DNA of 24,480 bases from AC-50 sp035640455 (GCA_035640455.1 DASQWB010000048.1:1-24480); one strand, 5' to 3'; shown: positions 15,193 through 21,744, numbered from the stretch's first letter. Numbers and translations: made by a program. The notes: generated by a model from the sequence alone, not told the origin.

Positions 15193-15708
15193 ATGCCGAC
15201 GACCCGGCAGAGCGAAGCGCGCATCACGATCGCCGGCGAGGGTCGCGCGAACGTCGCCACCGGCGTCGCGGTCGTCGACCACCTGCTCGCGCTCCTCGCC
15301 GAGCGCGCCGGGTTCGACCTCACGCTCGAGGTTGCGCCCGGCGATCCCGACGAGGAGGTCGCCGCCGCGGGACGCGCGCTCGGTCGAGTGCTCGCCGAGC
15401 CGCTCCAGGCCGAGGGCGTGCGCGGCCACGGCTCGGCCGTCGTGCCCGCCGCCGAGGCGCTCGCGCACGTGGCGCTCGAGGCCTCCGGCACGCCGCTCGT
15501 CGTCTCGAACGTCGACCTCTCGGCGGCTCACGTCGCGGGGCTCGAGGGCGACGTGATCGCGCGGTTCCTCCAGCAGCTCGCCGAGGGCGCCGGGCTGACG
15601 CTCCACGTCCGGCTGATCGAGGGCAAGGACACGCAGCACGTGCTCGAGACGATCTTCAAGTCGCTCGGCGTCGCGCTCGCTCAAGCCTGCCGGATGCGCC
15701 GTGGCTGA
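15193..15708 (+). CDS. Degenerate imidazoleglycerol-phosphate dehydratase (HisB)-like protein
   Basis: 171 residues aligning along their length with IGP dehydratase, the sixth step of histidine synthesis: TGVAVVDHLLALLAERAGFDL, then GHGSAVVPAAEALAHVALEASGTP, then LHVRLIEGKDTQHVLETIFKSLGVAL. The manganese site is mostly gone. The HHxxED motif is replaced by DEEVAAAG (53-60), the His after DH-M-L-x-x-L-A is R38, PMDEAL has become PAAEAL, and only the second His of NxHHxxE survives (H149, E152). The protein is therefore probably not a dehydratase. The frame is intact and coupled to ridA (8-base overlap), so it is likely expressed. ATG 15193 follows GGAAGGGG by 8 bases, which lies in the arm of element A. 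Function unknown; a ligand-binding or scaffold role is possible. Confidence 0.8.
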   Translation: MPTTRQSEARITIAGEGRANVATGVAVVDHLLALLAERAGFDLTLEVAPGDPDEEVAAAGRALGRVLAEPLQAEGVRGHGSAVVPAAEALAHVALEASGTPLVVSNVDLSAAHVAGLEGDVIARFLQQLAEGAGLTLHVRLIEGKDTQHVLETIFKSLGVALAQACRMRRG

Positions 15709-16090
15709 GAAGGACGTTATCCGGACGGAGGCGGCGCCGGCCCCGTTCCAGGGCGCGCCGTACTCGCAGGCGATCCGCGTCGGCGACCTCGTCTTCGTCT
15801 CCGGCCAGCTCGCGCTGCGGCCGGGGGAGACGGAGCTCATGGGCGGCGAGATCGGCCCGCAGACCGAGCAGGTGTTCGCGAATCTCCGCGCCATCCTCGA
15901 GGCGGCCGGGAGCGGCCTCGACCGGCTCGTGAAGACGACGGTCTACCTCGCGAACCTCGACGACTTCGCCGGGATGAACGAGGTCTACGCGCGGCACGTC
16001 GGCGACCGCCCGCCGGCGCGAGCGACTGTCGAAGTGGCGCGGCTCCCTTCGGGCGCGCTCGTCGAGATCGAGGCGATCGCCCACACCTGA
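15701..16090 (+). CDS. ridA: RidA/YjgF family reactive-imine deaminase
   Basis: 129 residues, the usual RidA size; the trimeric fold hydrolyses reactive enamines/imines released by PLP enzymes. Family positions: APFQGAPYSQAI, DLVFVSGQLAL, IGPQTEQVFANLRAILEAAGSGLDRLVKTTVYLANLDDFAGMNEVY, and PPARATVEVARLPSGALVEIEAIA. The substrate-carboxylate-binding Arg of the PAR motif and the C-terminal Glu are present, so it is likely active. The usual Ser after PAR is Ala, a small departure. GTG 15701 overlaps the HisB-like stop by eight bases with no separate Shine-Dalgarno, so it depends on translation of that gene. Last gene of the murA unit. Confidence 0.92.
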   Translation: MAEKDVIRTEAAPAPFQGAPYSQAIRVGDLVFVSGQLALRPGETELMGGEIGPQTEQVFANLRAILEAAGSGLDRLVKTTVYLANLDDFAGMNEVYARHVGDRPPARATVEVARLPSGALVEIEAIAHT

Positions 16091-16130
16091 CCTACCTAGA
16101 CGCGGCCGCCGCGGCCTGGGCCCGAACCGC

Positions 16131-16164
16131 CCCCGGTGACTGTCACGTGACAGTCACCGGTGTC
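16131..16164. repeat. Palindromic dispersed repeat, copy 2, intergenic
   Basis: A 28-base perfect palindrome at 16133-16160, again two tandem GTGACWGTCAC units. Bases 16134-16164, read on the minus strand, are identical over 31 bases to 4421-4451. It lies in the 154-base gap between ridA and the DHH-CBS-PAP gene, about 70 bases before that gene's proposed -10 box. Confidence 0.9.
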
Positions 16165-16231
16165 CCGCGTGGACCTGTCGGGGTGAGGTCATGTTTCGGC
16201 TGCGCACGGCCGGTTCGACCCGCGGCGGAGG

Positions 16232-16237
16232 CAGAAT
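16232..16237 (+). promoter_or_regulatory. -10-like box of the DHH-CBS-PAP gene
   Basis: CAGAAT seven bases before ATG 16245, suggesting a leaderless transcript. The 14 bases GGCCGGTTCGACCC at 16208-16221 upstream are repeated exactly at 21717-21730, upstream of another apparent leaderless start. Confidence 0.4.
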
Positions 16238-16244
16238 TCGAGCC

Positions 16245-18809
16245 ATGCGGGCCGAGACCGTCATCGCCACGCACACGAACGCCGACTTCGACGCGCTCGC
16301 GTCACTCCTCGCCGTCCGGCGGCTCTATCCGGGCTCCGTGGCGGCGCTCCCGGGCTCGCTGGCGCGGAACGTGCGCGAGTTCTACCGCCTGCACGCCGAC
16401 GAGCTCGACGTCTGCGAGACCTCGCGGCTCGACCCGGCCGCGATCGAACGCCTCGTCGTCGTCGAGACGGTGCACGCTTCCCGCCTCGGCGAGCTCGAGC
16501 CGGTCGCGCGCGACCCGCAGATCGAGAAGGTCGTCTTCGACCACCACGGCGACGCGCTCCCCGACTGGCTCCCGCCCGAGAACGCCATCCTTTCCGACGA
16601 TGCCGCGCTGACGACGACGCTCGTCGGCGTGCTCGCCGAGCGCGAGATCGCCGTGACGCCGCTCGAGGCGACCGTCTTCGCCCTCGGCATCCACGAGGAC
16701 ACGGGCTCGCTGACCTACGCGGCGACGACGCAGCGCGACGCCGACGCGCTCGCGTGGTGCCTGCGCCACGGCGCCCGCCAAGAGGAAGTCGCGACCTACC
16801 TCCACACGGCGCTCGCGCCCGAGGAGCGCGAGCTGCTGGCGACCCTGCTCGACTCGCTCGAAACCCACACCATTGCCGGCCTCGAGGTCGTCGTCGCCGC
16901 CGCGTCGAGCGCGCCCGGCGACGTCAGCGTCTCGACGCTCGCGCACAAGCTCGTCGACCTGACCGAGGCGCGGGCGCTCGTCTGCCTGCTCGAGATGGAC
17001 GGCCGCGTGTTCTGCGTCGTCCGCAGCCAGGCGCCGGAGCTCGACGCGCGGGCGCTCGCGGAGCGGCTCGGCGGCGGCGGCCATCCCGGCGCGGCCTCGG
17101 CGACGTTCAGGGCGACGCTCGACGACGCACTCGAGAGGCTTCAGAACGCGCTCCCGCCCGTCGTGCGCGAGCCGGTCCGGGCGCGGGAGATCATGTCGCG
17201 CCCGCCCCGCACCGTCTCGCCCGACGACACCGTGGCCCGCGCGCTCGCCGTCTGCCGGCGCTACGGGCAGAGCGGGCTCCTCGTCGTCGCCGACGGGCGG
17301 CTCGCAGGCGTCGTCACGCGGGAGGACCTCGACAAGGCGATCGGCCACGAGCTCGCGCACGCGCCGGTGAAGGGGATCATGAGCTCGCACCCGGCCACCT
17401 GCGACGAGGAGACGCCGCTCGGCGAGCTCCAGCGCCGGCTCGGCGTCTCGACCGAAGGGCGGATCGCGGTGCTGCGCAGCGACCGCGTCGTCGGGGTCGT
17501 CACACGAAGCGACGTCCTGCGCGCGCTCGGCGCGGCTGCCGAGCCGTCCCCGGCCGAGGAGCGGTCGCTCGCGGAGGAGCTTCGCAGCCTCCGGCACCTC
17601 GCGCCGGTCTGGGAAGCGGTGGCGGCGGTGTCGGAGGAGTACGAGGGCGCCTACCTCGTCGGCGGCACGGTGCGAGACATTCTGCTCGGCGAGCCCAACT
17701 TCGACGTGGACGTGGCCGTCGAGGGAGACGCGGTCGCCTTTGCCGAGGCGCTCGCGGGGGCGCTCGGCGGTCGGATCAAGGCCCACCGCAAGTTCGGGAC
17801 GGCCGTCGTGCTCTACGGCGAGGGCGGCCGCGTCGACGTCGTCACCGCGCGCACGGAGTTCTACGACGCGCCGGCGGCGCTGCCGACCGTCGAGCACGCG
17901 ACGATCCGCGAGGACCTCTTCCGCCGGGACTTCACCATCAATGCGATGGCCGTCTCGCTCCAGGCCGCCGACTTCGGCCGCCTCGTCGACCCCTTCGGCG
18001 GCCGCCGCGACCTCGAGAACCGCACGATCCGCGTTCTGCACAACCTGTCCTTCATCGACGACCCGACCCGCATCTTCCGCGCGGTCCGGTACGAGAGCCG
18101 GCTCGACTTCGCGATGAGCGAGCACACCGCCCGCCTCGCGCGGGGCACCGTCGACATGGGCCTCGTCGGCGACCTCTCCTCGGCACGCCTTCGAGACGAG
18201 CTCGTCGCACTCCTCGACGAGGAGGACGCGGGGAGGTCGATCCGGCGCCTCGCCGACCTCGGGGTCGCGAGAGCCATTCACCCACACCTCGCCGCCGACG
18301 ACGAGACGGTGGCGCTGCTCGACCGGCTTCGTGCACTCGTGCACGAGTACGACTTGAGCGTCCGCGCGTGGCGGGTCGGGCTCGAGGCCCTCGCCCGCCG
18401 CATGTCGCCCGACGAGGTCTACGACTGGCTCGAGCGGCTGCGCGTGCGGCGGCGCGACGCGGAGCAGATCGCGGCGGCGGTGACCGTGGGCCCGAAGATC
18501 GTCGAGCGCCTGCGGAGCGAGCCCGTCGACGCCGCCGAGCTCGTCGCGATGGCCGAGCCGTACGGGCCCGACGCGCCGCTCTTCGCGCTCGCGACCGCAC
18601 CCGACCTCGAGCCGCTGCGCACCTACTTCCGCGACCTGCGCGGCGTGCGGCTCGCGATCACCGGCGCCGACCTCGCCGACCTCGGCCTCGGCGAGTCGCC
18701 GCGCGTCGGCGAGATCCTCGGCGAGCTGCGCCGCCGCAAGCTGAACGGCGAGCTCGACGGGCGCGACTCGGAGCTCGCCGCCGCCCGCGAGCTGATTGCC
18801 GCCTCGTGA
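16245..18809 (+). CDS. DHH phosphoesterase - CBS pair - tRNA nucleotidyltransferase/poly(A) polymerase fusion
   Basis: 854-residue three-part protein. The DHH phosphoesterase domain (1 to about 190) has THTNADFDAL and FDHH (98-101); DHHA1 ends with GGGGHPGAAS (276-285). Two CBS repeats follow at about 312-430 (EIMSRPPRTVSPDDTV, then GIMSSHPATCDEET), usually adenine-nucleotide sensors. The nucleotidyltransferase head is at about 455-600: LVGGTVRDILLG, DVDVAVE with D487/D489, and RRDFTINAMAV (560-570). The rest is a helical RNA-binding tail. The architecture is known from several phyla; the C-terminal enzymes add CCA, A or CC to tRNA ends, and the DHH part may be a nanoRNase-type nuclease. Oddity: VVVETVH (71-77) has Glu where DHH enzymes usually have Asp. 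ATG 16245 is preferred to ATG 16191. The stop overlaps pgeF (GTGA). Confidence 0.9.
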   Translation: MRAETVIATHTNADFDALASLLAVRRLYPGSVAALPGSLARNVREFYRLHADELDVCETSRLDPAAIERLVVVETVHASRLGELEPVARDPQIEKVVFDHHGDALPDWLPPENAILSDDAALTTTLVGVLAEREIAVTPLEATVFALGIHEDTGSLTYAATTQRDADALAWCLRHGARQEEVATYLHTALAPEERELLATLLDSLETHTIAGLEVVVAAASSAPGDVSVSTLAHKLVDLTEARALVCLLEMDGRVFCVVRSQAPELDARALAERLGGGGHPGAASATFRATLDDALERLQNALPPVVREPVRAREIMSRPPRTVSPDDTVARALAVCRRYGQSGLLVVADGRLAGVVTREDLDKAIGHELAHAPVKGIMSSHPATCDEETPLGELQRRLGVSTEGRIAVLRSDRVVGVVTRSDVLRALGAAAEPSPAEERSLAEELRSLRHLAPVWEAVAAVSEEYEGAYLVGGTVRDILLGEPNFDVDVAVEGDAVAFAEALAGALGGRIKAHRKFGTAVVLYGEGGRVDVVTARTEFYDAPAALPTVEHATIREDLFRRDFTINAMAVSLQAADFGRLVDPFGGRRDLENRTIRVLHNLSFIDDPTRIFRAVRYESRLDFAMSEHTARLARGTVDMGLVGDLSSARLRDELVALLDEEDAGRSIRRLADLGVARAIHPHLAADDETVALLDRLRALVHEYDLSVRAWRVGLEALARRMSPDEVYDWLERLRVRRRDAEQIAAAVTVGPKIVERLRSEPVDAAELVAMAEPYGPDAPLFALATAPDLEPLRTYFRDLRGVRLAITGADLADLGLGESPRVGEILGELRRRKLNGELDGRDSELAAARELIAAS

Positions 18810-19516
18810 GCCTCGAGCTCATCCGCTGGGAAGCGCCCGGCCCGTACGAGGTCTTCTTCTCGACGCGCGCCGGCGGCGTCAGCGAGGGCCCCTTCGCGTC
18901 GCTGAACCTCGGGCGCAAGCTCGGCGACGTGCCCGAGCGCGTGGACGAGAACCGCCGGCGGCTGTGCGCGGCGACGGGCGCCGACGTCGACCGGCTCGCG
19001 CTCAACTACCAGCGGCACACGGCGATCGTGAACCGTGCGCGGCCCGGCCTTCGCGGCGTCACGGGCGACGGGCTGTGGACGGACGAGCCCGACGTGCCGA
19101 TCCTCACCCTCGGCGCCGACTGCGCCCTCGTGGCGCTCGCGAGGACGAACGGCGCGCGGCCCGCCGTCGCCGTCCTCCACGTGGGGTGGCGCGGCCTCCT
19201 CGCCGGGGTCGTCCAGGCGGGCGTGGCGGCGCTCGGCGGCCGCCCGGCGGCGATCGTCGGCCCGGCGATCGGCCCGTGCTGCTACAAGGTCGGGCCGGAG
19301 GTCGCGGAGCCGTTCCGCGCCCGCTTCGGCGCCGACGTCGCCCGCAACGGCACGCTCGACCTCTGGACGTCCGTCGAGCGGGCGCTGCGGCAGGCCGGCT
19401 GTGCCTCCGTGGAGCGGCTCGACCTCTGCACGGCGTGCCGTCCCGACCTCTTCTTCTCGTACCGCCGCGACGGGAAGCCGCGCGGCGGTCACGGCCTGCT
19501 CGCGCGTGTCGCTTGA
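18806..19516 (+). CDS. pgeF: Peptidoglycan editing factor PgeF (laccase-domain/YfiH family)
   Basis: 236 residues of the YfiH/PgeF family. Members edit UDP-MurNAc peptides and have also been reported as purine nucleoside-active and copper oxidases. The metal-site residues are H71 in NYQRHTAIV, C106 in LGADCALVAL and H125 in HVGWRGL, followed by IGPAIGPCCYKVGPEV and the C-terminal DLCTACRPDLFFSYRRDG. TLGADC replaces the common T-x-ADC form, a mild variation. GTG 18806 overlaps the preceding stop, and the spacing of the N-terminus (VFFSTRAGGVSEGPF) fits. In actinobacteria this gene usually follows ftsZ; here it follows the DHH-CBS-PAP fusion. Its stop codon is the left end of structured element B. 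Confidence 0.92.
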   Translation: MSLELIRWEAPGPYEVFFSTRAGGVSEGPFASLNLGRKLGDVPERVDENRRRLCAATGADVDRLALNYQRHTAIVNRARPGLRGVTGDGLWTDEPDVPILTLGADCALVALARTNGARPAVAVLHVGWRGLLAGVVQAGVAALGGRPAAIVGPAIGPCCYKVGPEVAEPFRARFGADVARNGTLDLWTSVERALRQAGCASVERLDLCTACRPDLFFSYRRDGKPRGGHGLLARVA

Positions 19517-19682
19517 GAACCCTTTTCGAAATGAGCCACGGGCTGCCCGGCCGCGCTGGCCGGCGCGAGCCTGCGTCCTCGGTCGCGTCCGTAGCCTGGG
19601 GCTACGAACGCTCCCTGCGTCCTTGGCTCGCACTCGCCCATCGCACCCGGACAGCGCGTGTTCATTCCGAAATGGATTCTGA
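19514..19682 (+). repeat. Structured intergenic element, copy B
   Basis: 169 bases running from the pgeF stop to just past the yggS ATG. The outer arms (19514-19535 and 19661-19682) pair at 17 of 22 positions. An inner stem GCGAGCC (19565-19571)/GGCTCGC (19625-19631) encloses CTGCGTCCTCGGTCG (19571-19585), identical to copy A. A hairpin CGTAGCC-TGG-GGCTACG (19590-19606) follows, then CTCCCTGCGTCCTTG (19611-19625), one base different from copy A. The spacing between blocks is 25 bases against 24 in A. The hairpin stems have different sequences but both pair. The yggS start codon 19672-19674 is in the right outer arm. Confidence 0.85.
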
Positions 19683-20265
19683 CGCGGTCAGGCGCAACTA
19701 CGAGCGCATCCGCTCCGAGGTCGGCCCCGAGGTGACGATCGTCGCCGCCACCAAGTACGTGTCGCTCGAGGAGATGGCCGTCCTGGCCGAGGCAGGCGTC
19801 GAGGTGGTAGGGGAGAACCGCGCGCAGGACCTCGAGGCGAAGCACGCCGTCTACGGCGACGCCTTCCGCTGGCACTTCATCGGCCGGCTCCAGAGCCGCA
19901 AGGCGAAGATCGTCAACGGGATCTGCGAGCTCTGCCATTCGCTCGAGACCGAGTCGGCGGCGCGGCGGCTCGAGATCCCGGCGCTCGTCGAGGTGAACCT
20001 CGCCGGCGAGGAGACGAAGGGCGGCGTCGGGCCGAGCGAGCTCGAGGCGTTCCTCGCCCTCTACCGCGACGTGCGGGGCCTGATGACGATGCCGCCCGAG
20101 ACCGCCGATCCCGAAGCGTCGCGGCCCTTCTTCCGCGAGCTGCGGTCGCTAGCGCAGGCGCACGACCTGACGGAGCTCTCGATGGGCACGAGCCAGGACT
20201 ACCGCGTCGCCGCGGAGGAGGGAGCGACCCTGATCCGCGTAGGAAGCGTTCTGTACGCAGAGTAG
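19672..20265 (+). CDS. yggS: YggS/PLPBP family pyridoxal phosphate homeostasis protein
   Basis: 197-residue PLP-binding TIM-barrel protein that buffers PLP; it is not known to catalyse a reaction. PLP lysine K28 in VAATKYV; then VGENRAQDLEAKH, WHFIGRLQSRKAK, VEVNLAGEETKGGVG, LMTMPPE and the phosphate-binding SMGTSQDYRVAAEEGATLIRVGS. It is about 25 residues shorter than typical (220-230); most of the shortfall lies between CHSLETESAARRL and PALVEVNLAGE, plus a brief N-terminus. ATG 19672 is the only reasonable start; no Shine-Dalgarno is visible, and the codon lies inside the inverted-repeat arm of element B. Located between pgeF and sepF, its standard place in actinobacteria. Confidence 0.9.
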   Translation: MDSDAVRRNYERIRSEVGPEVTIVAATKYVSLEEMAVLAEAGVEVVGENRAQDLEAKHAVYGDAFRWHFIGRLQSRKAKIVNGICELCHSLETESAARRLEIPALVEVNLAGEETKGGVGPSELEAFLALYRDVRGLMTMPPETADPEASRPFFRELRSLAQAHDLTELSMGTSQDYRVAAEEGATLIRVGSVLYAE

Positions 20266-20279
20266 AATTTCGCGCTGCC

Positions 20280-20819
20280 GTGGCCTTCGCCGACGCCTGG
20301 AGCCGGGTTCTCGTCTACTTCGGAATCGCCGAGGAGGACGAGGAGTGGGACGAGGAGGGCTACCTCGCGAACGAGGAGCTCGAGCGGACGTACGCCGAGC
20401 GGCCGAACGTCCGCCGGCTCGCGCCCCGCCGCCGCCGCGAGTTCGACGACTGGACCGATCCCGATCCCGAGCCGGACGACCGCACCGCCGTCCTGCGCGC
20501 GCCGCCGCGCCTGCGCGGCGTCGACAGCGCGCCGAGCGCGGTCTGAGTCCACCTCGTCCTGCCGCGGAGCTTCAACGACGCCCAGCAGATCGCGGACAAG
20601 TTCAAGGATGGAATCCCCGTCATCCTCAACCTCCAGGGCGCCGACCAGGAGCTCTCGAAGCGCCTGATCGACTTCGCGAGCGGCCTCACGTACGCCCTGA
20701 ACGGCGGCATGCAGCGCGTCGCCGACAAGGTGTTCCTGCTCACGCCGCGAAACGTCGAGGTCTCGGCCGAGGAGCGGGCGCGCCTACTCGAGCGCGGCGG
20801 CTTCTTCAACCAGGCGTAG
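20280..20819 (+). CDS. sepF: SepF cell-division protein, interrupted by an in-frame TGA
   Basis: 180 codons from GTG 20280 to TAG 20817-20819 encode SepF in a single frame, except that codon 89 (20544-20546) is TGA. Residues 1-88 hold the N-terminal membrane-binding helix (MAFADAWSRVLVYFGI) and the acidic, Arg/Pro-rich linker. From codon 90 the SepF core follows without a frame change: VHLVLPRSFNDAQQIADKF, VILNLQGADQELSKRLIDFASGLTYALNGGMQRVADKVFLLTP. SepF anchors FtsZ to the membrane and needs both parts. No ATG/GTG/TTG near codon 90 would let the core start by itself. Options: a nonsense mutation, an assembly/sequencing error (for example CGA to TGA) or readthrough. Starts 15 bases after yggS. 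Confidence 0.85.
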
Positions 20820-20841
20820 GGAGTGGCTTTTAGCGTGAAGG

Positions 20842-20868
20842 CCTCGACGCGCCGGAGGCGCGGCGAGG
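20842..20868 (+). other. Stem-loop 1 between sepF and yggT
   Basis: CCTCG-a-CGCGCC, loop GGA, GGCGCG-g-CGAGG: 11 pairs with one mismatch. It follows a possible -10 box TAGCGT (20831-20836) by five bases. It could be a sepF terminator (no T-tract) or the first hairpin of a yggT leader. Confidence 0.5.
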
Positions 20869-20884
20869 GTCTGCGCGGGTTCGA

Positions 20885-20911
20885 GGAGTTCGGTTCGTAG
20901 AACCGAACTCC
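20885..20911 (+). other. Stem-loop 2 just before yggT start
   Basis: Perfect 12-pair stem GGAGTTCGGTTC (20885-20896) and GAACCGAACTCC (20900-20911) with loop GTA, ending six bases before the yggT ATG. No Shine-Dalgarno lies between. The stem is well beyond chance length and less GC-rich than its surroundings. Confidence 0.65.
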
Positions 20912-20917
20912 GATTCG

Positions 20918-21232
20918 ATGGGCGCAGAGGTCGCCGCAGTCGGTCTGCTCTTCGACGCCGTCGACTCGGTGCGGAGCTTCGTAGACGTCTTCATCTACGT
21001 CTACATCCTGGTCATCTTCATCTACGTCCTGACCTCCTGGATCCCGCTGCCGTACTCGCCCTGGCTCAACCGGATCCAGCGGTTCCTCTACGACGTGTGC
21101 GACCCGTACCTGCGCCTCTTCCGTCGCGTCGTGCCGCAGCTCGGACCGCTCGACCTCTCGCCGGTCGTGGCGGTGTTCGTCCTCTTCGCGATCCAGCGCG
21201 GGCTCGACGCGCTCCTCGCTCGACTCCACTGA
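20918..21232 (+). CDS. YggT family membrane protein
   Basis: 104-residue integral membrane protein of the YggT family (found in YlmG/CCB3 relatives). A first hydrophobic segment lies at about 20-40 (VDVFIYVYILVIFIYVLTSW). Then comes the family motif IPLPYSPWLNRIQRFLYDVCDPYLRLFRRVVPQLGPLDLSPVVAVFVLF, with the second membrane segment at about 80-97. Family members sit next to sepF and divIVA and are linked to division or membrane organisation, but the molecular role is unsettled. ATG 20918 has no clear ribosome site, and a strong hairpin stands immediately upstream. An in-frame stop in the upstream leader excludes an earlier good start. Confidence 0.9.
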   Translation: MGAEVAAVGLLFDAVDSVRSFVDVFIYVYILVIFIYVLTSWIPLPYSPWLNRIQRFLYDVCDPYLRLFRRVVPQLGPLDLSPVVAVFVLFAIQRGLDALLARLH

Positions 21233-21248
21233 GGGAAGGGAGCTCCCA

Positions 21249-21716
21249 ATGGCACTCACACCTGTCGAGATTCGCCACATCAAGCTCGGCCGGGGCCTGC
21301 TCGGCTACCGGCGCGCGCCCACCGACCGGCTGCTCGAGGAGGTCGCCGCCAGCTTCGAGGACGTCTGGCGCGAGCGCGCCGACCTTGCCGACAAGGTCGA
21401 GGAGCTCGAGTCCGACCTCGAGCGCTTCCGCGAGCTCGAGGCGCTGCTGCGGACGACGCTGGTCTCGGCGGAGCGGACGGCGGCCGAGCTCAAGGCGCAG
21501 GCGACCCGCGAGAGCGACCTGATCGTCGAGGAAGCGCGTGCTGAGGCGCGCTCGATCGTCCGCCAGGCGGCGGCCGACAACGAGCGCCTGGAGGCCGACT
21601 CCGCGCGCATCCGCGCCCTGCTGCGGGCGGCCCTCTCGACCCTGGAGGCGTCCCGCTCGGACGGGGACGACGAGGACGGCGACGAGCCGCAGGAGGCGCA
21701 TCCCGAGGCTGCGTGA
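21249..21716 (+). CDS. divIVA: DivIVA-domain protein (polar/septal scaffold)
   Basis: 155 residues. The N-terminus TPVEIRHIKLGRGLLGYRRAPTDRLLEEVAASFEDVW is a DivIVA lipid-binding domain, although the usual K-x-F-x3-x3-GYD core is GYRRAPTDR here. A long coiled coil follows (about 38-135, rich in Glu, Leu, Arg and Ala) and an acidic low-complexity tail (DGDDEDGDE). DivIVA/Wag31 proteins mark curved membrane and direct polar growth or septation. It is shorter than Wag31 (about 260 residues) and closer to DivIVA-domain paralogues, so it may be an accessory member. A GAAGGGAG ribosome site and a GGGAGCTCCC palindrome (21238-21247) precede ATG 21249. Seventeen bases after yggT, same transcription direction. 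Confidence 0.85.
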   Translation: MALTPVEIRHIKLGRGLLGYRRAPTDRLLEEVAASFEDVWRERADLADKVEELESDLERFRELEALLRTTLVSAERTAAELKAQATRESDLIVEEARAEARSIVRQAAADNERLEADSARIRALLRAALSTLEASRSDGDDEDGDEPQEAHPEAA

Positions 21717-21744
21717 GGCCGGTTCGACCCCGCGGGCGCCCGCC

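Noticed and set aside
15102..15932. Open frames through element A and the hisB-like gene
   Set aside because: The translations are Arg-rich and show no domain; the element's stems and conserved blocks are unrelated to any codon pattern.
16302..18344. Open frame of 680 codons antisense to the DHH-CBS-PAP gene, and the 920-codon overlapping frame at 16754-19516
   Set aside because: The first is a shadow. The second is open only because its 3' part is the real pgeF; the upstream part is low-complexity Arg/Ala.
20544..20546. Reassignment of TGA or selenocysteine in sepF
   Set aside because: Other genes in the window end normally at TGA, no SECIS-like hairpin is seen right after the codon, and SepF is not a selenoprotein family.
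20897..20899. LexA-type site in the GGTTC-GTA-GAACC hairpin before yggT
   Set aside because: The half-sites are in the opposite order to GAAC-N4-GTTC; a stem-loop explains the symmetry better.
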